Source: Clytia hemisphaerica
Taxonomy: Eukaryota > Cnidaria > Hydrozoa > Leptothecata > Clytiidae
Length of the DNA stretch: 64,000 bases
NCBI GenBank assembly: GCA_902728285.1
Contig: CACVBU010000360.1
Location: 62,001 to 126,000, forward strand
Direction: 5' to 3'
The notes under the pieces were generated by a model. It made no database searches, was not told the origin of the DNA, and saw only the letters and a list, made by a program, of their open reading frames with translations. The position numbers and the translations under genes were made by a program. Positions 31,801 to 40,020 of this stretch are shown piece by piece. Numbering within the stretch: the stretch's first letter is position 1; every line of letters begins with the position of its first letter.

Positions 31801-34270
31801 AGGTTTTCTGGTCTATCAGGTGGGCTCCATTCTTTTTAATGTTTAACGTTTCTTTCCCCTCGCGATATTTTTCTTTGCAAATTTTATTGAATTAGATGTC
31901 CATATATTAACTCTATAACTTTTTCTTAAACCTTTTTTACTATATTGACTTAGGATTTAGATTCGAGCTTTTTCATTTCATTTTGATGGATTATAGAATA
32001 CTAAATACGAACTACGTCACTAACACTAACTAGACACAGACCGTTTAAAAATGTTATTGCGCCATATCTCGAAAAAATCAACAGCCCTGTACGAAATTTT
32101 GTACATTCAGCTAATTTCTTTACTATATAAAAGTTGTAAAAAAAACGATTTCATTCAACGTTTGGCTTTAGGGTTTTCCAATGCATTCTATTCTATATCT
32201 TATGATAGTAATTATAGAAAGACACCATTATGTCGGTCACTATAGCAATCAATATTAACGCTTTAAATCTTCAGTAGGCATTGGATTAAGGGCGAATACC
32301 ACGAGAACAAGATGGCGAAATGTAAAACTCTAATAGGATTTTTTTTTTTATTTTTTTTATTTAAATCTCTTTTATCACCATTAGATTTGGTATAATAGTT
32401 GGTATAATAGTTGGTATATAGTTTGGTATAATTTTTGTTGAAATGATATCGAATATTGGACAAACTTTTTAATACCTCTAACCCACCCCATCTGTGATAA
32501 GGGGATTACGTTCATCAATGTTCTAAACTGTATACTAAGGCCTAGCTTGCGATAAAAAATTATTTTGTAGGTATTTTCACATAATTGAATGATTACTTTA
32601 CACTCGTTTCCTCTCCAGATGAGAGCCACCATTCGTGTACTGAAAGATCAACCTCAAGGAACAGTCGATGGACTATTTAACGCTTTACGGTAAATTATGT
32701 TTATTTTTCCTTGTATTACCACCAAAATCCTTAAAGAGGTTTTTTTTTAATAAGAACAGCCAAACTTTTTAAAGCTTTCGGATGTTTTTAACTTTTCGAG
32801 TTTCAAGCCTTAAAATGTTCATAATATGCTCATATCTTCACCATAATGTGAATATTTTTTGTCCATTTTCCCAAGAGATCGGGTGTTTTAGAGTCCTTAT
32901 ATACTTTGTTCTTATAAAAAACGTGCACCAGGGTTATTTATGTTTTCACAAATTGATACAAAAGAAATCATGCAGACATTTTTTGATTGACATGCACAAT
33001 TCAATAGAAAACCTATTGTCAATTACATTGTTAATATTAAACGACTTACAATTAATTTTAGTATTATTTGGGGCGACCATGTCGACCAGTAAAATCTATC
33101 GTTATATTTCTTCAGCACCTACAAACTCTTTACTGTACATATGATTCATTTTTTCTAAAAGAAAGCGTTTTCGGCAGATTAGAGGGAGTTATTTTTGATT
33201 AAGTCATCAGAAAAATAGTTTTTCACTTTCTTATTTTCTTTCGTGTAAAGCTGATACATTTAATTTGTTTGGATAAGGCAAGACGATATTTGAATTGTGT
33301 CGAATCTTTAACATTGGAAAAAAAAAGAGAAAGGCGATATTAGAGGTTTATGCTTTAAATGCTTTCCTACGTCATATACACAGATTTTCATACAAAAAGT
33401 GGAAAAAATTCCTCGTTAATTTAGATTGAGATATTGAATCTAATTACAAAATTGGTTTGTAGAAAAAAGCACATTTTCTAGATGATTTAAACTTTACAAC
33501 TTAGATTTGTATCAAGTGACTCAGCGAAGTGAGTCTCCACCTTTTTTGCTCAACTTTAATCGCGCACACTATCGCGTATGTTCCTGATTAGAAAAGCTGA
33601 TTTGCGAGGAGTAATGAGCACAAAAAAGTTTCTTAATCACTCCCATACACCGGAAACACATTCTAATTGTGATTTCAAGTTTTTCAAGCTTTTTAATGGT
33701 TTGCTCTAATGACATGTTTTTAATAGATTTTGATTTATTATCGACACAAACATACTAAAGGCCGCTACCCATTCAGCATTTTATGGTCGGCGAACAAGAC
33801 GCACGGCTCGGGCGCTTTGGTCGCTGTACGCTTTTCTCATTCCACTCTGCAGCACATGTTTTTCTCTCTTCTTTTGTTTATCATCTTTTTGCACATGAAA
33901 CACATCTTTTGCACACGAAACAAGAAAAAAATTCTCTTTTCTGATTGGTTGATTTGATAAAAACAAAGGGTAAGCTGTCCAGCTTCGCGAAAAAAGTTAA
34001 AAAGTTTCAACTCTTGTTGCGCTCAAAGCGAACGCCTTTGAAGGCTTGATTTGTGTAATTTATGCAATAATTAAGCCGCGCGCCTTGTTCGCCGACCATA
34101 AAATGCTGAGTGGGTAGCGGCCTTAAGATCTTTTCATAAGAAACGAAATGAACAAGAGCCATAAGGCACTCGATATTTTGAATTGTTGATTTTGTTCCTT
34201 TTTCAGGTATACGACGAAACATTTGAGCGACGATACGACTCCTAAACAAATCAAAATGCTACTTGCATGA
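10826..34270 (+). CDS. CYRI (FAM49A/FAM49B homologue): CYRI (FAM49) Rac1-binding actin regulator, complete, 11 coding exons
   Basis: Exons: 10826-10898, 11592-11713, 11921-12026, 12512-12648, 12969-13043, 13405-13539, 16571-16650, 22058-22115, 31484-31552, 32619-32689, 34207-34270. Together they make 990 nt: 329 codons and a TGA, against 323-324 residues in vertebrate proteins, with all phases compatible. CYRI proteins bind active Rac1 at the plasma membrane and restrain the Scar/WAVE complex. The start MGNLLRL keeps Gly2, the N-myristoylation site. [12 protein letters not shown] places two arginines at residues 160-161, the same numbers as the Rac1-contacting pair in [36 protein letters not shown] and TTKHLSDDT are family signatures. 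The gene lies tail to tail with Myc. Whether it is orthologous to CYRIA or CYRIB is not a meaningful question here if it predates the vertebrate duplication. Confidence 0.97.
11131..11410. mobile_element. TGGGCTYTTCCAG-family MITE, copy 1 (CYRI intron 1)
   Basis: The left end TGGGCTCTTCCAGAAAAAAT is mirrored by ...TTTCTGGAAGAGCCCA on the right. The interior carries C/G runs. The two short minus-strand ORFs here are artefacts of the repeat. Confidence 0.7.
11592..11713 (+). CDS. CYRI coding exon 2
   Basis: Follows TTTATTTCTAG and ends CGTCAG|gtatat. It encodes [15 protein letters not shown] through [13 protein letters not shown], matching the YKGAGxEIR block of the family. Confidence 0.95.
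11921..12026 (+). CDS. CYRI coding exon 3
   Basis: Follows a pyrimidine-rich TTTTCCTTTAG and ends TTAG|gtattt. It encodes [15 protein letters not shown] and [14 protein letters not shown], the KLKxFYEFS helix of the family. Confidence 0.95.
12512..12648 (+). CDS. CYRI coding exon 4
   Basis: Follows TTTTATTACAG and ends TTTAAAG|gtaatg. It encodes [20 protein letters not shown], nearly identical to the conserved QALAKxFAEILHFTLRFDEL core of CYRI proteins. Confidence 0.96.
12969..13043 (+). CDS. CYRI coding exon 5 (Rac1-contact arginines)
   Basis: Encodes [20 protein letters not shown] then RIANE. The Arg pair falls at residues 160-161. Flanks are CTTTTTAG and GAG|gtttgt. Confidence 0.96.
13405..13539 (+). 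CDS. CYRI coding exon 6
   Basis: Starts after TTTTTCCTGTAG and ends TCTGAG|gtatgc. The first ~12 codons ([12 protein letters not shown]) are a variable loop, slightly longer than in vertebrates; this accounts for part of the extra length. [20 protein letters not shown] then follows. Confidence 0.95.
13540..16570 (+). other. CYRI intron 6, repeat-rich
   Basis: No exon was seen. From 13.9 to 14.9 kb the sequence alternates between TCCCACC-type blocks and a repeated GTACTAATCCATAGG motif (14126-14165), with AGTACCGGGTA appearing at ~14209 and ~14607. It ends in a CCCCCCTCTATTCTGGGGGGGGG hairpin-like stretch near 14873-14896. It looks like an old transposon whose ends I could not fix. Confidence 0.5.
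14105..14630. repeat. GTACTAATCC / AGTACCGGGTA repeat block
   Basis: A short tandem GGGTACTAATCCATA (about 2.5 units, 14128-14165) is followed by two direct copies of a CACCC...AGTACCGGGTA segment about 400 bp apart. The origin is unknown. Confidence 0.5.
16571..16650 (+). CDS. CYRI coding exon 7
   Basis: Follows TTAATTTTCAG and ends AATGA|gtaagt. It encodes [20 protein letters not shown] then RVMVEN, against the family [16 protein letters not shown]. Confidence 0.95.
16663..16877. mobile_element. TGGGCTYTTCCAG-family MITE, copy 2
   Basis: It begins TGGGCTTTCTTCCAGAAAAA just inside CYRI intron 7 and ends ...TTTTTTCTGGGAAAGCCCA, an inverted and slightly diverged repeat. It shares ends, but little interior, with the copy at 11131-11410. 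Confidence 0.65.
17286..17633. mobile_element. pogo/Tigger-like MITE remnant
   Basis: The right end, read inverted, is TACAGCCAACTCTCCTTAATT followed by CGAAC; the left end near 17286 reads GTCAATTTCTCTTAATTCGG. This resembles the CAGTNGACTCTCNNTAATTCGAAC ends of pogo/Tigger-type elements. The 63-codon ORF inside is not meaningful. Confidence 0.45.
17800..18632. mobile_element. ACACGC(T)n element, interrupted by a CATAGTGTCC MITE
   Basis: The left end is ACACGCTTTTTTTTGAATGG, with ...CTTATAAAAAAAGG on the right (decayed). Outside the nested 478-bp MITE and its 5-bp duplication, about 350 bp remain and align along their length with the uninterrupted 351-bp copy at 25075-25425. Shared landmarks include ATCATGGATATTCTTAACTT and GGATCCTAATTCAGACTAGA. 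Confidence 0.85.
17858..18335. mobile_element. CATAGTGTCC-family MITE, copy 2
   Basis: The ends are CATAGTGTCCTCC and GGAGGACACTATG, flanked by TTTTT on each side. The unoccupied site is visible in the sister host element at about 25129-25140 (AACTTTTTTGGGAAAATC). The interior has repeated GGGGGAA blocks and a CCCCCCCTTTATAAAGGGGGGG palindrome at 17870-17892. Confidence 0.9.
22058..22115 (+). CDS. CYRI coding exon 8
   Basis: A 58-bp exon between introns of 5.4 and 9.4 kb. It encodes [20 protein letters not shown] (first codon split). It is easily missed by a gene caller. Flanks are CCGTTTTCAG and ATG|gtgaga. Confidence 0.92.
22156..22295. mobile_element. pogo/Tigger-like MITE remnant
   Basis: The right end inverted reads TACAGTTCACTCTCGCTAATT followed by CGAAC; the left side has GCTTATTCGAACTTC. 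It is a short decayed copy. Confidence 0.45.
23550..23725. repeat. CACGTTTTTTATAAGAACA-family element, degraded
   Basis: ACACATTTTATTTATAAGAC leads into the family body: AGCCTTCGGATGTTCTTAAC, then GGGTGTTTTATGAGTC and AAGCCTTAAAATG. It lacks a clear right end. Confidence 0.55.
24768..25070. repeat. ACACGC element, older diverged copy
   Basis: ACGCTTTTTTCAAAAGAATG starts a diverged version of the element that follows at 25075. It keeps CATGAATATCTTTAACTTTT, GGATCCAATCCCAG and TTCTTACCATATTCTTAATT in the same order. Confidence 0.6.
25075..25425. mobile_element. ACACGC(T)n element, intact 351-bp copy
   Basis: The left end ACACGCTTTTTTATAAGAAT is mirrored by ATTCTTATAAAAAAAAGCGT plus GT on the right. 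It is non-coding. It preserves the empty target site of the MITE at 17858. A further terminal fragment, TTCTTATTAAAAAAAGCGTG, follows at about 25443-25462. Confidence 0.8.
28175..28260. repeat. Possible DNA-transposon end with G/C runs
   Basis: GTGCCGTAGCTACCGGGGGG followed by AGCTAAAGGGTGCTTAG and a 13-base C-run resembles the CAGTGGCGTAGC...GGGGG ends common to many invertebrate hAT-like elements. No matching right end was found. Confidence 0.35.
31484..31552 (+). CDS. CYRI coding exon 9
   Basis: Encodes [20 protein letters not shown] then AID, the most conserved block of the family. Flanks are TTTTTGTAG and GAT|gtaagt. Confidence 0.96.
31553..32618 (+). other. CYRI intron 9
   Basis: Nothing except a short tandem TTGGTATAATAG (about 3.5 units, 32389-32430). 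The overlapping minus-strand ORFs come from that repeat. Confidence 0.55.
32389..32430. repeat. TTGGTATAATAG short tandem repeat
   Basis: Two full 12-bp units and two partial ones in tandem. Confidence 0.7.
32619..32689 (+). CDS. CYRI coding exon 10
   Basis: Encodes [20 protein letters not shown] then NALR (last codon split). Flanks are CCTCTCCAG and CG|gtaaat. Confidence 0.95.
32740..32926. mobile_element. CACGTTTTTTATAAGAACA-family element
   Basis: TTTTTTTTAATAAGAACAGC on the left and TGTTCTTATAAAAAACGTGC on the right are inverted partners. The body has GCTTTCGGATGTTTTTAACT and GATCGGGTGTTTTAGAGTCC, shared with the copies at 23550, 43585, 46501 and 57416. Confidence 0.7.
33759..34123. mobile_element. 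PIF/Harbinger-like MITE with TAA duplication
   Basis: The ends begin AGGCCGCTACCCATTCAGCA and continue TTTTATGGTCGGCGAACAAG; the right end is the inverted match with one early mismatch. TAA flanks both sides (33756-33758 and 34124-34126), the TWA-type 3-bp duplication known for PIF/Harbinger transposons. It has no transposase, so it is non-autonomous. ORFs on both strands come from the inverted repeat. It lies 80 bp upstream of the last CYRI exon. Confidence 0.8.
34207..34270 (+). CDS. CYRI coding exon 11 and stop
   Basis: Encodes [20 protein letters not shown] after the split Arg, then TGA at 34268-34270. The acceptor is CTTTTTCAG. Vertebrate proteins end ...SKQIKSMLQ, so the C-terminus is the normal one. 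Confidence 0.95.
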
Positions 34271-37200
34271 TCACTTCCTTTACGGCCAATTGGTCAATCT
34301 TTTGAAAACACTTTAAAATTATGCAAGATAATATAAATTAATACTGAAGAGAGGATGAGTTTGTATGCTTCACTTGCAGGGATATGTAGATTGGAGATAA
34401 TTAGAAATTTTTACAAGATTTTAACACTGTCTGAGGGTATTAATGACATTTTACTGATACCACCCACCGTAACCCTTTTTCGGTATCTAAAGTCTGTGTC
34501 TCAATATAATTTGCAGTGAAGACAAAAAAGGCTTTAACTTTTCCTAGATTTTGAATTAGATAGCGGTTTTGTGCTTGTTGAAAAGATTAGCAGGAGTGGA
34601 ATATTATCAAAAAGAAAAAACTCAAAAAAGATCGGAAAATGAAGATTGGAAAATGAAGAAGAAGAAAATCAACTTCTTCAATAATTGTGCTACTGTATAA
34701 TTATCATTTAACACGGTGATTCTTTGATCTTAGAACATCATTAATCCGAAAAAACTTTTCAATTATCTTTTGATAATATTCCACTCCGGATTATCTTTTT
34801 AACGAGCACAAAACCGCTATCTAATTCGCATTCTATCAAAAGTTACAGTCATTTTTGTCTCCGCTGCAAATTATACTGAGACAAACTTTAGTATCCTCCA
34901 TAACCACATTATTTAGGAATGAACCATTTTGAAAACCAAATTTTTTAGTGCAATTTTTTTTCATTTGAACTTTGTGAACATACTTTTTATTTGTAATTTT
35001 GTTAGATTTTTTGTGTTTTTTTTTTTGCTTGCATTGTAATTTTTTAGGGCTTTACTTTGTACACAGGAAAGAGGCTTTGACACAATCACCCTTGCCCATT
35101 TTTTTCTTCTTTACTTTATTGCTATTTGTAAATTGTAGATTTATTCAGAAAAGAAAAGTCTGGAAAAAGATATGAAACTGATTTTGGCGTGTAAAGGTTA
35201 TGTTATGTTTGTTATCCCCAAGTTTGACCAAATTTCATAAATATTGTTACGCATGAAAGGTATTTATATAGTTTCCAGGAAATTATTGATTTTGAAAATA
35301 TTTTGTGTTTCTGTTATTTAAGAAACTGTTAAAGAGGGGGTCATTTGAATAAATATTTGTTTACCATTTGCATTCGTCTTTATTACGCAATCATCTTGAC
35401 AGTGCTCATTTTGTAAAACAAAGTGCTACTTCAAGATATGAGAATAAACATTTTATGTCATGGCATTATATTGAAGAATAATAATAAAAAGAAAAATAAT
35501 CAAAACAAACTTTTTTCATAACAATCATAAACATTTGTCAATCTTTATCCAAATAAACAAATCGTCTTGTCTGAGGAAAAGAAAATTCCTGAGGGTTTTT
35601 CCTTCTGTTGTCTCGTCTGGCGTGAAAATTTTCGGCAGAACCCCCTGGATGGACAAACTAAAGAATCTTTTGTTTTTAGTAATTGAAATTTGAAATATTT
35701 GAAGATGAGAATAAAGTCATTGTTCTTTTAAAGCTGAAATGTGTACTGAAAATACTCAATTATGCAAATTACGCAAAGTCTTTATCTAATTGTTAGTTAA
35801 ATATTTATTAAATAGAAGCGAAAAAAAAATGATCATGTGGCAAGCCTAAACAACTTCACTTTTTTATGCCTTTCTTGAATAAAGCTATTTTTTAAGAGAA
35901 CAACGAAAGTTAGGGTTGTGTAAATTTTTCTATTTTTTCAAACAAAATGCATTATTAAGACAATATTCTCGTGAGGTCATCACTTAGCTTAGAAAAGGAA
36001 ATTGATTATAAAGATAATGTTGATTATCTTCCATTCGTCGTGGCCTTTGTTCAAATAAAAATCTTTTTCATGAAAAAAATGCCCATGCTTAATTTGCTAA
36101 AGGAAACTCAAACGTCCTAACGGAAATTGAATGAGGGAGCTAAAATAGAACCACCAGCTTTCAGAAGGCAGGGTTTTCCATTCTTTCCCTAGGAAATGTT
36201 TTTCACACGATCTAATACAATGTTTATATACTACATTCAAATAACAAATGTTCTTTTAAAAAACTTCGAGATCCATTTCACAATGATATACTAATATAGC
36301 AACTATTTTACTATGAAATAACTTGTAAAACCAGTTTTGAGGGTTTCATTCTGTTTTACATCAGCTTTTTATAGGAAACTTCAAAAGATTTTCTTATTTG
36401 TTATTGTTCTTGTAAAAAAATGTAAACTTGTTTTAGTCTGCTGCACAATAGACGTTTTTGTGTGCTAGTCAGGTGATAGAATCATGCAGAAAAAGAGCTC
36501 GAATGGAATTATACAAATGTGATAAACAACCAGTTTGTTTAGCATGGTTGCTGATCTCAGAGACCAGTTGTTAGAAATGTTTTCACCGAACGTTTGAGGG
36601 TTTAACAAAATCCAACACCATTTAATAACTGATTTAGCGCTTGTGAAAGAAAAAAAGTAAGCTAAATATAAAATTAACAACGTTTAAATGGATTTAAAGA
36701 TACTTAATAAAAAAGAGAAGAAAAGACTTGTAATAAACACGAGAACATGAATGGTGTCATGTCTAATGATTAATAAAAGAATGTAAGAATTAGAATGAAG
36801 TTTCTTTCGCAATGGCGTTACTTTTTCTGATTGTGTTTACAACTAAGTATTAAATTTAAGGCAGCTGATTACTTATCATATAATGTTAACTAAAATCATG
36901 TATTTACTTTCTGATCCAATTCAATATTATTCGTGTCAGATTCATATTACCAAGCAAAGAATATTGTTTCGAAAAGCTACTTTTTCATAAATTGACAATC
37001 ATTAGGGGGAAGGTAAACAGTCAGACAAAGACGATACATAAGTTATTCGACTTCTCTTTTTATAAAAATTCTTTTTTCTCATGAGTCGTCTAGTGAAACA
37101 TCGAATTACAAGTTAGGAGCTTTTTAAGTATTCCTCCGAGTATAAGCATCAGAAAAATTCAAAATAATTCATTTTAATACAAATGTTAACTAAATTCAAA

Positions 37201-38126
37201 TATGTTTGAAATAAAATTTCTAACAAAAGCTTTGAGAAAAAAACTTTTATTAGTTTGCAAACCAATGTAAACAAAAGTGCTCGAAAATACAAGATTTCTT
37301 TACTAGTTGTGAAAAAGCGAGTCAAAATATTATCTTAGAACTAACTTTCCCTTAGAAAACAACATTTTTATCCGAACACAAAAAGGTAATAAAAATATGA
37401 AAATTGCAACGCTTTTCCTATGTCGAATTTTTCATACCCCTCCCCGTAAAGGATTGAATGGACGAAATTTCAAATACTTGTAAATTCAATCAAAATTCTT
37501 GAGCTGATTTAACATGATGATAGATGTAAAAAAATTCGACAAAGGAAAAGAACTGTAAAAAGAGCAATACATAAAAAATAGTGGAAAACCCCAAAAACAC
37601 ATAAAAATGTTGTCGAAATCGTTAACAAACAAAAAAAGACTTATCAGTGTTATCAAAATCTTATTAAAACACGACAAAGAGAAAGCCTCCTGAAAATGAC
37701 TTTATGAAAAATTTGAACAAATACAGCATTTTATAAGCTGGCTATCTAAAAAGAAAAATTGAAAAAAGTAATTAAAAAATTAGCTATCATTCCCTAAAAT
37801 AATTTCGGGAGTTTAGATAACGAAAAAAGCCTTGGTTTTAAGTCATAAACTAATAAAATCTTACAAGTATAAATGCATATAGTTTTTACACGAGATCTTT
37901 AATATCTTTTAAATAGTTTTTTGAATATTTACATATAAACATTTCAGTTTTAAAATATAATTTTTTGGAAGAAAAAAGTTTGGGTTTATGTTTTAGTGTT
38001 TTGACTATTTAGTTCCTAACAAGACCAACCCTTTTTCTTGCGATAGAAATTATACAATTCCTCCTGACATATATATACTTTTAGGGTGCATCTTAAAAAA
38101 GCATCAGCTAGCTAAGCTCCACAATT
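34271..38126. other. Convergent CYRI-Myc spacer holding both 3'UTRs
   Basis: 3.9 kb between the two stop codons. AATAAA hexamers on the plus strand (for example 35348-35353) and TTTATT on the minus-sense side allow several poly-A sites, which I cannot choose between. Apart from the fold-back at 34481-34895, no further structure was seen. No ORF here looks real. Confidence 0.55.
34481..34895. repeat. Long fold-back inverted repeat in the CYRI 3'UTR region
   Basis: Left arm ~34481-34620 and right arm ~34756-34895 are inverted copies, about 140 bp each at high identity. The left arm includes TTAGATAGCGGTTTTGTGCT and GAGTGGAATATTATCAAAA; the right arm has AGCACAAAACCGCTATCTAA. The loop is ~135 bp. 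It starts ~210 bp after the CYRI stop codon, so if the transcript reaches it the RNA would fold into a long hairpin. Confidence 0.8.
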
Positions 38127-38620
38127 TCAATCAATATTACATACAGCCTTCAATAATTCTAATTTTCTCATCAAGTCTTCGTTACGTTGTCGTAATTTTT
38201 GTTTCTGTTCGTCCAACTCCTTTTCTTCACGTTTTAAGTCCTCGATATGATTTGCTGCCTTTTTCAAAACAATAACTTTCGGCGTTTTGTCAATTTTCTC
38301 AAGATTTGGGACACATTCACGTAATCTTTCAAAACTTTTCTTCAAATCGATTCTTCGTTTTCTTTCGAGGACGTTATGAGTGGCTCGCCTCGTTTCAGGA
38401 TCAGAATCGTAAGGACTTGTAGCTGATCGGCGTGAAGCACGGTCTGGTTTATCATTTTGAATTCGGCTGGGTGCACTTTTCGTTCTTTTGAAACAGACTT
38501 GTGGGTTTGACGTTTGAAGTTTTGCCAAAATTATCGTGTTTGGAGCTTGTTTGCGTTTGATTCCAATCGTGATGGGAGTGGAAGGAATTGCGTCAACTGT
38601 CACAACGTCAATTTCTTCGT
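38127..38620 (-). CDS. Myc coding exon 2 (acidic block and bHLHZ)
   Basis: Acceptor TTTTTCTTCTTCAG, then DEEIDVVTVDAIPS. The open frame runs on upstream to 38723, but that extension is intronic. A basic-rich linker leads into the bHLHZ; the C-terminus is LELLKAVCNID. Confidence 0.95.
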
Positions 38621-39437
38621 CTGAAGAAGAAAAATGAATGAACATTTTTTTTAGGAAAGAAAAAATTGCAAACATAAACATTCGAAAATTATGGGTGTAT
38701 TTCGCAATCGTTTCATCGACCAATCAGAAGCGAGAAAAACGTTCGAATATGATGTTCGAAAGATTTTAAGGGTCATTCTACATTTTCAATTCTTTTTAAT
38801 TCGTCTAAACTGTTAAAAATGTCGATTCCTAACTATAGAAAAAGCCAAAAATTAAATGTTTACCTGAGTCAGATTGTCCAGAGAGCATTGAGGGTAGATT
38901 TTCTTGTGACGAAGGGAGAGGGAAAACGGTGGTAGGGTCAACACAATCGGTAGATGACGGATAATCACCATGTTCTGTCGTAACGTTTGGGATGGGGCTT
39001 GCACAAGGAGTCGGATAAAGGTCTTCTTCTGTGTCGATAGAGTCGATAGAAAGTTTCGGTTGAGTAAAAGTAACATTACGAGATTTCTCTTTCGTGTCTG
39101 ATCCATGATTTCCCGACCACATACAATCCGATATCAACTTTGAGCGTAAATATTTAGCGTCCGGTAATACACAACTTGTAATATCAAACGCGGAGTCTAA
39201 ACTATCACAAACGTCTTGTAAACGATTAGCAATATCTTGAGTGTTGTCATTACATTCCGAAGTTTCGCCAAAGGTTCTCGGGGGAGAACTTGGCGGGGTA
39301 AGAGGTAGTGAAAATTTCCGCCACATATCATCGTTAGGATTCGAGTCGTAGAGTAATGTTTTCGAAGCCATATCTTCTTCGTTGTTGTAGTCGTTCGACC
39401 AATTACTTGAATTCGTATTTATAACACTAGTCACCAT
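38127..39437 (-). CDS. MYC: Myc proto-oncogene transcription factor, complete, two coding exons
   Basis: Exons 39437-38864 and 38620-38127 join to 355 codons plus TGA. Myc dimerises with Max and binds CACGTG E-boxes to drive growth genes. Myc box I is at residues ~36-53 (DDMWRKFSLPLTPPSSPP), with Thr47 and Ser51 at the spacing of the human Thr58/Ser62 phosphodegron. Myc box II is at 104-109 (DCMWSG). DEEIDVVTV follows the splice junction, as in vertebrate Myc. The basic-helix-loop-helix-leucine zipper fills residues 269-355, with THNVLERKRR as the DNA-contact region (His273, Glu277, Arg281). The protein is much shorter than vertebrate c-Myc (about 440 aa). The intron sits at the same place, beside the acidic EEIDVV block. 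Upstream on the same strand is CAD; downstream, convergent, is CYRI. Confidence 0.96.
38621..38863 (-). other. Myc intron between coding exons (243 bp)
   Basis: Donor gtaaac, acceptor cttcttcag. Unusually small compared with the kilobase introns of the two neighbouring genes. Confidence 0.9.
38864..39437 (-). CDS. Myc coding exon 1 (Myc boxes I and II)
   Basis: It begins exactly at the ATG: the minus strand reads TATTTTTAG|ATGGTG, so the preceding exon is non-coding. It ends TCAG|gtaaac in phase 1 after SGQSDS. It also holds an acidic stretch, DTEEDLYPTPCASPIP. Confidence 0.95.
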
Positions 39438-39641
39438 CTAAAAATAAGAGGAACTTTGATGAATACGCTTTCATTCATAACTTTATACAACAAGCTTTTA
39501 AAATAAAAAGGAGCAATGAGACATAGCACATCTAATTAGAGTCCCTGTGGTGATTCACAAACAGAAAGGTTGCTAGCAACAGCACATAAGTATGTACCCA
39601 TTTTTATCGCAAAGGCTAGATAAAATAAATGTAATACTTAC

Positions 39642-39686
39642 AATAATCTAAGTTGATCTGTCCAATTACTACTTCGTACGAGAGAT
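39642..39686 (-). other. Probable Myc 5' non-coding exon (45 bp)
   Basis: Flanked on the minus strand by TTTTTTCCATAG and GATTATT|gtaagtatt, both strong splice signals. It contains no Myc-like frame. Inferred because the Myc start codon sits right at an acceptor, which requires an upstream exon. Confidence 0.45.
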
Positions 39687-39878
39687 CTATGGAAAAAATA
39701 AACAAAATTTTGAAAAACAGAAACTTTTATTGCAAGCTCTGCTAAAACATGAGGCAAGTGATGCCGTGCCCCAGCAGGTACAAATCTTTCTGAAAAAGCC
39801 AAAGTTACAAAACTTTACTAACAACAAACTTTTAGATGGAAAACGAATGAAAATTGTGAAAGACTTCATAGTACTTAC

Positions 39879-40020
39879 ATTGGTTTTCTCGTTTGAGCAG
39901 CTTTCAAAGCTGTCCTCCGTTTATGTCTATCGAAGAGTAAACCCCAAAACGATTACGATAACAAAAGAACAAAAACATACATTATTGTGGTTTTAGAAAT
40001 AAAAAACCGGGGGCAATGAT
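39879..40020 (-). other. Probable Myc first exon, 5' limit unknown
   Basis: The minus strand reads AACCAAT|gtaagtact at 39879/39878, a strong donor. A TTATAAAG (minus strand, near 40050-40057) about 30 bp before 40020 could serve as a TATA box, giving the upper limit used here. Speculative. Confidence 0.3.

Larger units (their letters stand above)
32690..34206 (+). other. CYRI intron 10
   Basis: Contains two transposons (32740-32926 and 33759-34123). The remainder, about 32.9-33.75 kb, shows nothing recognisable. Confidence 0.6.

Noticed and set aside
32782..33144. 120-codon plus-strand ORF in CYRI intron 10
   Set aside because: It begins inside a transposon copy and continues into AT-rich intron; no motif.
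38624..38723. N-terminal extension of the second Myc exon frame
   Set aside because: The ATG-initiated open frame extends through the intron; the acceptor at 38621-38622 and the conserved SDS|DEEIDVV join show the real exon boundary.
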